Part shown: positions 9,341 through 21,300 of the stretch, one piece after another | How the letters are laid out: each line of letters begins with the position of its first letter | How positions within the stretch are numbered: the stretch's first letter is position 1 | Assembly (NCBI GenBank): GCA_949358305.1 | Contig: OX442315.1 | Span: 8,706,427 to 8,770,426, forward strand | Origin: Strigamia acuminata | Lineage: Eukaryota > Arthropoda > Chilopoda > Geophilomorpha > Linotaeniidae | Length of the DNA stretch: 64,000 bases | Direction of reading: 5' to 3' | Notes under the pieces: generated by a model | Told to the model about the DNA's origin: nothing | The model's database searches: none | The model's input: only the letters and a program-made list of their open reading frames with translations | Translations under genes and position numbers: made by a program

Positions 9341-12300
9341 GTAAGTACAGTACATCCTTGGAAATAAAAAACGTCCCAGTCCGGCTTGCAGCTCACCTGC
9401 AGAATCAGTGTTTTTGGCTGTAGCCACCAGGTAGTGCAAAAACTTGCTGATATGTTGTGACAAATTGACATTTAAATGATGTCACCCAATCACCTAAACC
9501 CATAATGTGAAAGTGATTGTGTGACATCATTTAAATGTCAATTTGGCACAACATATCAGTTAGTTTTTGCACTGTGACTGGTCCAAACATCGAGTTCCAA
9601 ATCGCCCGACCCAAGGAAAGAATGTAGTCGAAAGTACTTGATCACAAATGAAACGACAATTCTCTAAGACGTTCATGGACTATTCTGAGCAACACATTGC
9701 CGAATGTTTCGACCCTCTACAATCCAATTCACACCTGTGTCTGGGAGGAAGGGGTTAAACCGCCTCCACCACCCAGACCACAAGTCTAAGCATCTGCAAT
9801 CAGCTCTCTCCTTATCAGTTGCTCACCAGAAATAAACCATATAAACAAAATAAAATTATAAATGCTTTTTGGGTTTCTCCGCAAGGAAAAAACTACAGAA
9901 AAAAATTGCACACTTTATCTCACACAAATGCATCACCCAGCCAAAGCATAAAAGAAAAAATGAGGAAAACAAGTGTTATTCAAACCAGCAACCCTAAGTG
10001 GAGCAAACAGCAAGACTATACAGTATCAATAAAATCACTGAGAGTCCCACCCAGGAGCAAGGAAAAAAAGAACAGAAAAAAAAACAAACTAACTGGGGCA
10101 TGAGCAATACGACACCCGGACGCTTGTCCCATAAACACCACATGCCGGTCGGCTGCAGTGTATCTGAAAATAAATTTCAGAGTCTAAACCACCACAGCGC
10201 TCTTGAGAAAATAAAATCTTTTACCAACCTTCAAATGAGAAAGCGCTAGAGCCTCACAGGTGAAACCTTTCATTACGAAAAACCAAAAGAACCCCTCAAA
10301 TTCCTCACTTGGCAAACAGAAAAAATTAACACAATCCAAAAACAATGAACAAGAAAAAAACACCTTTCCCCCCAGTCTGCCCATAGGGCAAAGGAGATGT
10401 GGCAAAAGACTTTTACAACAGTACCCAGCCCCGCAAAACAAAATGGTGAAGAACAACCATTTCACTCCACAAAATCACTCAAACAAAAATGGCGGACAAG
10501 AATGAGCTTCAACGTTCAAATGCAACAAAGAGCACACAATGGCGGGAGTAATTCTAACACCGGCCAAACTGACTCAAAAATCGCACAGAACACCAAAAAA
10601 ACACTCAAAACGCCAAAATTGAAAAGAAATAAAATTGGAGAGAGAAAAAAATTTCCAAGTTTGTTATACCAGGACAGGGCCCTCAATTGTGACTGGGTGT
10701 TGTCTTACCCGCCATGGTATGGGGATTTACCACAGCGGGAGGGACGCATACATCACGTAATAACAAGACAGGGACTCAGATTGTTAGGGTTTGTCTTTTA
10801 ATCATTGTCTAGGGGTTGGGTCACCCATCTTACTGTGTGGCTGTGCCGTTAGGCACGCTACACCGGCGTCCGACCCGTCACACACAGGGCCTAAGTCCCA
10901 TGAGTGACGTAGTCAGTCGCATTGGACGAATATTCTGCCGTACGACCAGTGTTGGGCACGGTACTTCCAACACGTACCGCGGTACCGGTACCGGTACCTG
11001 CGCCTACGGAGAAATGTACCGCGGTACCGGTACTTGCTGCGTTCTAAAAAAGTACCGCGGTACCGGTACAGTACCGGTACCGGGATTTTGCGGTACATCT
11101 CGCGGTACTCGAGAAAACGCGAGAAAACACGAGATTCTCGTGTTTTCTCCCGTTTTCCACGATAATAAAGTTAAAAAGTGTATGTTTATTGTTTTGTTTA
11201 CATTGTTTTGCATTTCTCATTAAAAAAAACAATTGGAGCGAGACTTAAGCCTATCAATACACAGGGACTCATTCGATTGCTTTTTTTTTAAGTTTTAATT
11301 TTAATACTTTTCTAATTCTTCAATATCGTTCGAAATTTTGGTTTGTTATATATATATATCTGCCATTTTTCAGCGATTATTGGATGTTCTAAACCGCTTT
11401 TATCCGAAATGTGTACAGTACAACGTAATAAAAATGAATTAATCGTCGAATATTAATATTGTCTTTTTTACATAACGGTTTCGTCGGAGGAGCGAGAACG
11501 ACTCCAAAACGTGCTGTTCGTGGCCGATTTTCTGCAGATGCGCGAACTGTACGATCGTATGGTTTTGCATTTTGTCTCATATGTTGTGGAAAACAAATTT
11601 TTCATTTAAAAATACCTATATATACATATATATTGCAATTTTATTCAATTTTCGAACACACTGGCCTGGCCTTATAGCTTTAAACACATTTCGAATTACA
11701 CAATCGACGCTAACTTTAAAAATTGAATTTCCGTCTCATGTCGTCGATTCGATTGTGTTTCTTAAAGAATACGAGCGGCTTTCCTGATTAACTTCTACGG
11801 CAATTCTTAATCGTGTGTGCCGTGTGTGGCAAATCATGATGGAGGACTGGTCGAAATATAAAAACGACCAACATCATATCATATCATATATGTATAGATA
11901 GGTTTTTTTTAATGAGAAATGCAAAACAATGTAAACAAAACAATAAACATACACTTTTTAACTTTATTATCGTGGAAAACGGGAGAAAACACGAGAATCT
12001 CGTGTTTTCTCGCGTTTTCTCAAGTACCGTGAGATGTACCGCAAATTCACGGTACCGGTACTGCATGGCGCCAAATGTACCGCGGTACCGGTACCCGGTA
12101 CCCGCTGTATCTTAAAAAAGTACCGCGGTACAGGCCTCCGGTACAGTACCGGTACCGGCGGTACTGTACCGCCGGTACCGGTACTGTACCGTGCCCAACA
12201 CTGCGTACGACCCACGTAGCCGCTCATGAAGGCTGCAGCAGGCACATCTTCCTGCTACTGAGTGTAACAGTGGTGAACGGTGAGAGCAGCAGAGTCAGCA

Positions 12301-15300
12301 GTTGTCTCTGCTGTGGTTGGGACCGTGGCAGCTCACCCTGGCACGTCTTCACCCTGGGCTCTCTCAGCAACGTCTCTCTGTCATCACACCACTCAGCTCC
12401 CTCCTCCCCTGCTAAGCTGGTCCACTCCTCCAAGAGGGGGGCGGCTTGGGGTCACCAGGCGGTGTGTGGAGTAGGCGTAGGCCACTAGGGTGGCCAAACG
12501 ATCACATCACTACCTGGTGGATACAGCTGAAAATACTCAATTTGCAGGTAAGCTTCAAACAAGATTGGGACAATTTTTATGTCCAAGGCTGTACATAATA
12601 TTGGTCAACATTTATTTACATATTTGCAATCTATAGGGTTCAAGAGTCTATTACAACAAATTTAAAACAAAAGAAATGTATTCAATTTACTCACTGATTA
12701 CACGAATTGAAAATGGTGTGTTACATTTTCTTTACCTCTCATAATATTGTTTGTTTTTGAAAACCTGTAAATCATGCTTATTTTTTCTTTTTCAAATCAA
12801 GTGAAAAATATTCAACTTGGACCAGAAAACCGAATTAAAATTCAGTTGCAAACTAAGATGAAGGAGGAACATTTTTTGATCTTAGTGGTTTGTATAGTGG
12901 TTAACTAACCTAATGGCATATGTAATCAAAGCATTTTCACGATGTTTAGTAAGTTACTAAAAATGTGAAAACATTACCTGATTTTTAATGCAAGAATTCC
13001 ATTTTTATCCAGTTTTTTAATTATTTTGTAAATTTTTTTAAACTACCGAATTTTGCAGACCATACGACGCAACCCAAATTTATCATCCAATGTTTAGAAA
13101 AAAAATTTGTTGGATAATAATAATACGCGTTGGACCAAAAGACGTACAAAGAGACAACTTTTATTTTAAAAAAAAAATTATTACTAAAATTTCTTAAACT
13201 TTATTTTTAATTATTATTTTCATAATTTTCCGACTTATTTTCATGGGAATACTAGGTTACCTTTTTTTTACATAGGTGTTTATGACTGCAAAGGAAAACA
13301 ATATTCCTGTTTTGATAGTTCCTCTATTTCATTTGGCACACCTATTTAAAAACAATGCAATTGCTTTTACAGTTAAAAGGGTAAGAAAACATATTGATTG
13401 TTAAAATAATTATCATTTTTTTCTTCAAACATATTTATTATTTATTTAGTACAAATTTCTAAACCGAAAGTTGGCTGCCTGTGTTGATATAACTAAATTA
13501 GAGCAATGTCAAAATACATGTTATTTGAATCAAATTTCTTTAAAAAATTTCACATGCCGGTAAGTTCTAAACTTGCAAATAAACAGTCCCACGGTCAAAA
13601 AGAAGCATTCAAATTGGCTAAAATAGATCTGCTTAGCCTAAGTAGGTGCATTCAATAAGTCTAAAACGTATGCAAAACTCGTTTCGTGTTTGCACGTGAC
13701 GTCATTCCCATCGAATAACATGTTATTCAATGGGAATGGGAATGACGTCATGTGCAAACATGAAACGAGTTTTGCATACGTTTTAGACTTAATAGTGAGT
13801 TTGCGGTTGCTAATTGTTCCTTATAATTATGAGTTACAAGCTCATAATTATAAAAATAGACTTATAACATAACGTAACTCCTCAACTTTTACACTATTTT
13901 GTAAAATAAGGGAGCTAATCAGATCGCTTAACACTATTTGAAGCTTCTCCCACTATTGCAAATGGCGCTGATGGTGCTAATGGCAATTCAAAATGGCCAG
14001 GATCAATATCAAGGGAAAAATGCATCCCGCAAACTCTTTATTTCTTCAAAGCCGGGTAGGATCACTTCATCGAATCCCGTTTCATCGAATTCTAGTTTTT
14101 TATCATTTTTTGGAATGTGGGAAAACGGGGGTCGTTTCATCGAATTACGGTAATTGCATAGGTAATCAAACGTTTTAAAAATCTTACTCTTTTCAGACTG
14201 CCGTTCCTGCCTCCACAACAAACAAATGATTGTATTTCAGACCAACTAAGTTGTGATTACTTTAAAGTAATAAATAATATAACAACAAGTGTAAATGCAC
14301 ATTTGGACTGCCATTGTGCACCTGAATGCGAAAAAACCGTAGTCACTTCACATTATTACTTTGGCGATGAAAGAACCAAGTTTTTAGAAATACACTCATT
14401 CAGTAACTGGATTCGTAGCTTGACCGAATACTTTTTCTACGACTTTATTGCTCTAATGTGCGACATTGGAGGTTGTTTATCTTTTTATGCGGGCGTATCA
14501 TGTCTGTCAATTATAGATGCAGTTATTTCCAACATCCGTAAACAAAACAAGAAAATTGGACTCTATGTGAAGAAAAAAAACCGGCTTGAAAAGAGAGTTC
14601 ACATATTGGTCGATCAACAATATGAAAAGATCATTCAAGCTCAGTATCAATTTGCTTATACAGCCAAATTTAAAACAATGTTTGTTCTAGTTATGTGCAG
14701 TCTTTGTACGTACTTAATTCACAAACAAATCATGACATTCAAAGCATATTCTACGTATGAAGCAATTGAACTTGTACAGGAAGAATATATTCAAGTACCT
14801 TCTGTTGTTTCGTGCACTGACAATAATGAAATATACGAGGCAAAAGATGAATTAAAAGTGAAAAAACTGCCGAATGTTACTTGTTCAGAAGATATTGATA
14901 TTTTGGATTTACTTGATGAACCATCAAGATTCTCAGGGAATATTGATCTTTTGTGGGAAGAATCCGGAGACATGGAAAATTATCACACTGCTGAAGTAAA
15001 AACTAAGTTTTAGTACTCTAAAGTGTGTATTGTGTTAGATAATGTCAGTTGACAAAACCAGGAATTCAGTTGATCAAATTAAGTTGTATTGATTTTTGAT
15101 TGGTTTGCAACTGGATTCCTTTTCAATATGTGACTGGAAAACCTGATATTAGAGTTTCAACTTCACCTGCCACAATTGTGAAGCTAAATATCTAATTTAA
15201 TATTTTCTAGTCACAAATAGAAAATTCAAAAGCTTGCTTTTACAAAGTGGATATTAATTCACCCACTTGATCAAACAAGCTTAAGTTTATTTTACTTTTA

Positions 15301-18300
15301 AATGAGCTTGTACTCACTCGTTTCGATTGCTGCATTCCTGGATATCCCGAACAATAAATTTGATTTTTAATGAAATTTATCTTGGAATTCAAGTGGCAGA
15401 ACCAGTTGAACCAGGTTTTCTATCGATTGTTTGGCCTTAAAAGTTATGTCTAGGGATTAAATGAGTGATAAAGACGTAAATTTATAATGAGCAAGTAATT
15501 TATTAACGTTAAACAATGAAAACACAAAAGTTGCAATAAAATGACGCAATAAATGAAAAAGTGTGAGAAACGACAAGTGTTGTTTACTCACGAAAGATGG
15601 CGGCAACAAATTGCTGCGCGATATGTAAAGACACAAAGGAATGTGTGATTTCACAATGGTTGTTCGGCTAAGGAGCCAGAACAGTGGCCAGCTATAGAGC
15701 TAGGCCGGTGGAGAAACGTGGGTTTGAACCATTCGAAGCGGGAAATTCTCTGCGGAAAATTGAATACAACCGGCGATATGACGCCATAGCTGGAGCTAGG
15801 CTTGTGCGATTAATTTTTGTCGCGAATGCGATTGCGATATTGGATTTTGCGATATATTGCATTTGCGATATATTGCATTCGCGATATATCGCGATATAAT
15901 CGCAATAATCGCAATAATTCGCAATAATTCGAAATAATTCGAAATAATTCGCAATAATTCGCAATAATTCGCAATACCTAGCTGGAACCGATTTTCTTGT
16001 ATGTTGGAACTCGCAAACACCGTCAGCTCGGCAGCAGGATCGGTCTTTGAACGTTTTGGAGGCGGCAGGTGTTCAGTCTGCAGCCCTTGTCGAGGATGTC
16101 CGGTAGAGGATTTATTTGATGTGTGTGCGATCAGACAAATCGGGTTGAATCTTTGGAGGTCTCACAAAATCACTGGTCAGAACAATGCGTTTGATCAGAG
16201 GTATGACACCGAAGTGAAGGTAGTGAGTAGTAAGAAAAGAGTGAGAAATAATGAAATATTACTTCAAAATCTAGCCGGAAAGTCAGTCAATGCGAATGCT
16301 TGGCGTGTGTCTGGCAGAAAATTTTAATTCAATTAATTTTAATTTTTTAACAAATATAAAATTACAAACATTAAAATTACTGCTAAAAATACATAAGAAA
16401 TAAAAGTAAAAATTTTCACACACAAGGATTTGAACCTGTGTGGAAAGATCCCTAGTCCATTGCCTTAACCACTGGACCACCACTACAAACTATTATTGTC
16501 TTCATGAAGACAGTCATGTTGGTGAACAAAGTTCTGATGTCATGACATCATTGAATCTCAAGTGATGAAATGACATCATTAAATATCAAATGATAAAATT
16601 CAACTTTGATCTTGGAACTACTTTTTACCTAGCAACTGTTGTTTACAGTATTCACACATGTAGTGTTTGTAAGGATGACCGCCAGAGGGCGCGTCATCCA
16701 GATAAAAGGTGAACGAGGATATAACCGGAATAAAGCAGTTATTAGCTGGCTATGAACTGAAGCGGGTGTGCTGTCTTGAATATCATAATGGCGACGAGGC
16801 AAAACGAATTATATGGATAAATTATGTGGACTATAAACTATGATAACTGTGAGTGGACTTATAAAATTTGTGCATTTTGTTAGCTGAGTCAATTTCTGCG
16901 GTGTTGGTGCGGAGCTGCGAGGTGTCATGGCGGAGGAGGAGAAAAAGGTTGCGGTGGGAACGACGGCGGCGACGACGCAGGGAGCTAGCTTCGTTCAAAC
17001 GGCGAACATTCCGACCTTTGATGTACATGGAGAGGCCACGACACAGTGCCAAAGATGGACGCGGTGGGTGAAAAGACTCGAGATGTATTTAATTGCGGCG
17101 GGAATTACGGAGGACGAGAGGAAGATGGCAACCTTATTACACCAGGCTGGTGAGGAGGTATTTTCGGTGTATGAGACATTAACGTTGGCTGCTGGTAGTC
17201 ACACGTATAAAGGAGTGAAGGATGCATTAACAGACTATTTTGTACCGAAAAAAAACACCGAGTTTTGTGTCTACGCGTTTCGTGTGTCGCGACAAGAAGC
17301 GACAGAAACTCTCGATAAGTATCAAATGCGCCTTCGCCACCTGGCGGTGGGGTGCGGTTTTCATGATGATGCCAGAGAAATTAAATCTCAAATCATTTTA
17401 GGGACAAACATGAATAAGTTGCGGCGACAGGGATTGAGGGACGATACGCTGACCCTGAAACAACTGTTGGACCTGGGGCGCGGATTTGAGGCATCGGAAT
17501 GGCAAGCCCGACAGATGGAGGGAGGAGAGAAGGGTGAGCCGAGTGCCGTTAATCTGGTCCGTACGGGCGGCGAAACTCGCAAGAAGATCGATGGCGGGAT
17601 GGAAAATCGTCGGGACGAGATAATGAGCGGCGGTAATCAAGGTGGAGCATTTGGAGCACGGGGTAGATCGAATTCGTTGCCGGGAAGGAAATGCTTCAAT
17701 TGTGGGCGGGGATGGCCTCATCCGAGCGCTCAGGAATGTCCGGCAAAAGGGGTCGCGTGTCGGGGATGCGGTAAAGTGGGGCATTTCGTTCGTTTTTGCC
17801 GGGCAAAGCGGAGTGCGCCGATGGAAACAGGACAAAAGATCAACAGAGTGGGTTGTGATTATGTGGATGAGTCAGATGAGGATGGGGATTTGTTCCGAGT
17901 GGGTCTGTGTGCGGATGGAAATAAGGGAAGAGCGAAGATGCCAGAAGTTCATTTAATAGTGGGTGAGGAGCGAATGGAGGTGAAGTTTGTCGTTGATTCG
18001 GGAACCTCTGTAAATATTTTGGGTAGAGATGATTATAGGAGTATGAAGAGTAAGCCGGTTTTGCAACAGAGTCGGGCGAAACTGATGACGTACGGCTCAT
18101 CGGAACCTCTACCGTTATTGGGGCGGACGGAGTTGGCGTTTCGCTATGATGGAAAGAACTGGGTGACAACGGCTTATGTGGTGGACCGTCCGGGGGGCTC
18201 ACTGCTAAATTACGAGACCGCGGAACAGTTGGGTATTGTCAAAATGGTGAATGACATAAAAAAGTCGACATTTGAAGAAGAGATAAAGCGGCAATATCCG

Positions 18301-21300
18301 AAACTTTTCCACGGAGTGGGGAAGTTAAAGGATTACCAGATACATTTGCACGTGGACGAGGAGATACCACCGGTGGCGCAGAGGTACAGACCGCTGCCGT
18401 TTCGATTGCGAAAGAAGGTCGAGAAAGAGCTGGAGCGACTATTGAGAATGGACGTGATTGAACGAATCGACGAGGAGATGGGCCCGACACCCTGGGTTTC
18501 GCCAATCCATTGTGTGGATAAACCGAGGGACCCGGACCCGGATGCCATCCGATTATGCGTCGATGCTCGTGAGGTCAACAGAGCCATCAAGAGAGTCCGA
18601 CACACATCGCCGCGGCTGGAGGACGTGGTCGCGTTAGCAGAGGGAGCGGTGTGTTTCTCGAAATTGGATCTCAACCATGGTTTTAACCAGGTTGAACTGG
18701 ACACTGAATCGCGGAAATATACCGTGTTCCCCACGCATGTGGGACTGTTTCGTTTCAAAAGGTTGTTATTTGGCATCAACTCGGCGTCAGAACTATTTCA
18801 AGATACCATCCGACAGGTGATCGAGGGGATACCGAACTGTATCAATATCGTTGATGACATTTTCGTAGTGGGAAAATCGGATGAGGCGCATGATGGGGCG
18901 TTGCACGGTGTGTTGGCGCGTTTGGAGAAGAAGGGGCTGACCTTGAACGAAGAGAAATGCGAATTACGACGTAGGGAGATCGTGTTTTTTGGCCATGTGT
19001 TTTCTCCAAGCGGCATTTCAATTGACCCGCGTAAGGTGGAGGCGGTGAAGAATATGGAAATTCCCCAGTCGGTAGCGGAAGTAAAGAGTTTACTGGGCAT
19101 GATTGTATATTGTGCGCGTTTTGTGAGGAACATGGCCGAAATCCTAAAGCCGCTACGAGAACTTGCAAAGGGAACAAACGTGACTTTCAGGTGGGAAAGG
19201 AGCCATCAGGAGGCCTGGATGGAAGTGAAGAGACAATTGGAAGACAGGAAGGTTTTGGCTTTTTATGATCCGTCGGCTACTATCCACTTGACGGTAGATG
19301 CGGGACCGAACGGTTTGGGGGCAATTCTGGCTCAGGTGAGATGCGGAGAGACGGAGCCAAAAGTGATTGCCTACGCAAGCAGAGCCCTGACCGAAGTCGA
19401 GGGGCGATATTCACAAATCGAACGCGAGACGCTGGCGGCCGTGTGGGCGGTCGAGCATTTTTACTTGTACCTGTATGATGTGAACTTTATTCTTTTTACA
19501 GATCACAAGCCATTGATAAGTATTTTCAGAAATCGGAAAGCTCGACCGTCGGCGAGGATCGAGAGACTGTGTCTTCGCATACAGCAGTACATCTTTGACG
19601 TGAGGTACACGAAAGGTAGTACAAACCCTAGTGATTACATGTCACGACACTCCGGGATTCAGAAGGAGGGCGAGGGAGCGATGGCGAGGTCGGTCGAAAG
19701 GTTTATCAACTTCGTGGTGAGGACGCGGGTCCCAAAGACTCTCACACGGTTGGAGATCGCTAGGGAAACGAGGGCTGATGCGTCATTGCAGCTTTTGAGA
19801 GAGACCCTCAAACTGGAAGGAGGAGAGCGAGAGAGAGCGTGGAAGGCGGACTGTTTGAAGCCATACAGGATGTTACAGAGCGAAATCACGAGTACAAAGG
19901 ACGGTATATTACTCCGGGGGGACCGGATTATCATTCCAGATTCTTTGAAAGATGCGGTGGTGGGCCTGGCACATCGTGGCCACCAGGGCATAGTGAAAAC
20001 AAAAATGCTGTTACGTCAGAAGGTCTGGTTTCCCGGATTGGACGCACGAGTGGAGAGGGCGGTGTCTGGATGCGTGCCTTGCCAGGCGTGTGTGCCCATT
20101 TCTACTAGGACTCCATTAGAGATGACAACGTTGCCGGAGCGGCCCTGGCAAAGATTGGCGATGGATTTTCTGGGGCCGTTCCCAGACGGGAAGTTACTTT
20201 TCGTTATAGTGGACGAATATTCGCGTTACCCATTTGTCGATGGCGTATCGTCAACGGGCGCCAGCGGGGTGATATCTATTTTAAGGAAACGTTTTTCGGA
20301 ACAGGGAATACCCGAAATAGTAAAATCGGATAATGGACCACCATTTTCATCGGGCGAGTTCGCCGATTTTTTGGCAGAGTGGGGGATAAAACATCATCGA
20401 GTGACACCACTGTGGCCCGAGGCGAACGGGGAGGTGGAACGCCTCATGAGAACGCTCAACAAGGCCATCTTGACCGCTGTCACCGAGGGGCGTAAGTGGC
20501 ATGAGGAGATTTACGAATTTTTATTGAGTTATAGGGCTACTCCGCATGCGACCACGGGGATTCCGCCGGCGCAGCTGTTGCTGGCGCGATCACTACAAAC
20601 ACGTTTGCCACAGGTGTTCGCGAAGCAGGAGGACGACCTGGTGAGACAGAGGGACAGAGAGAAGAAGGAAGGGATGAAAAGTTTAGCTGATGAAAGGAGG
20701 CATACGAGAGAACATGGTTTGAAAGTGGGAGATAAGGTGTTGGTAAGACGGAGAAAGCTGAATAAATTGACCAGCCCGTACGACCCAGTGCCGTTTACGG
20801 TATCGTCGGTGATGGGCTCCCGGATTGTAGCTCGGAGACGAGAACAGGAAATCGTGCGAAATTCGTCTTTCTTTAAAAAGATCAGTGTGGAGGAGAGGGA
20901 GACTGGAATGCGAGAGGATGGAGACGACGAGGTGAGGAGGACGGAGGAGGAAGCTGTCGTGGAGAATCCGGAGATGGAGGCGGAGGTTGGAGTGGCGGAA
21001 TCCGATGGGATGGGGGAGGAGGAAGCTGCGGAAGTGCCGGGCGAGATGATGGGTGGTGTACCAGAGACTATAGTTCCCATGGAGCCACCGAGGAAAGTGC
21101 GAGAGTCAGCTAGAACGACGAAAGGAAAACCACCACAACGATACGGAAATTATGTGTCCACCACAAAGAAGCGTACATAGATGTTAATGAAATTGTAATA
21201 TATTTATATCTTTATTTATGTGTTCGAGATTAATGTAAAATAGTTTAAGAAACAATTGTTATTATATAGGGGGAGGGATGTAGTGTTTGTAAGGATGACC

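Noticed and set aside
9819-10801. Overlapping plus-strand ORFs of 80-134 codons
   Set aside because: They follow from the lack of T, hence of stop codons; no motif, no splice logic.
10913-12245. ORFs rich in RYRYRGT or VPVPRY around the hAT-like element
   Set aside because: They are translations of the GGTACCGGTACC terminal repeats.
16420-16490. Working tRNA gene
   Set aside because: A and B boxes are present, but the anticodon stem does not pair and the T stem needs a bulge.
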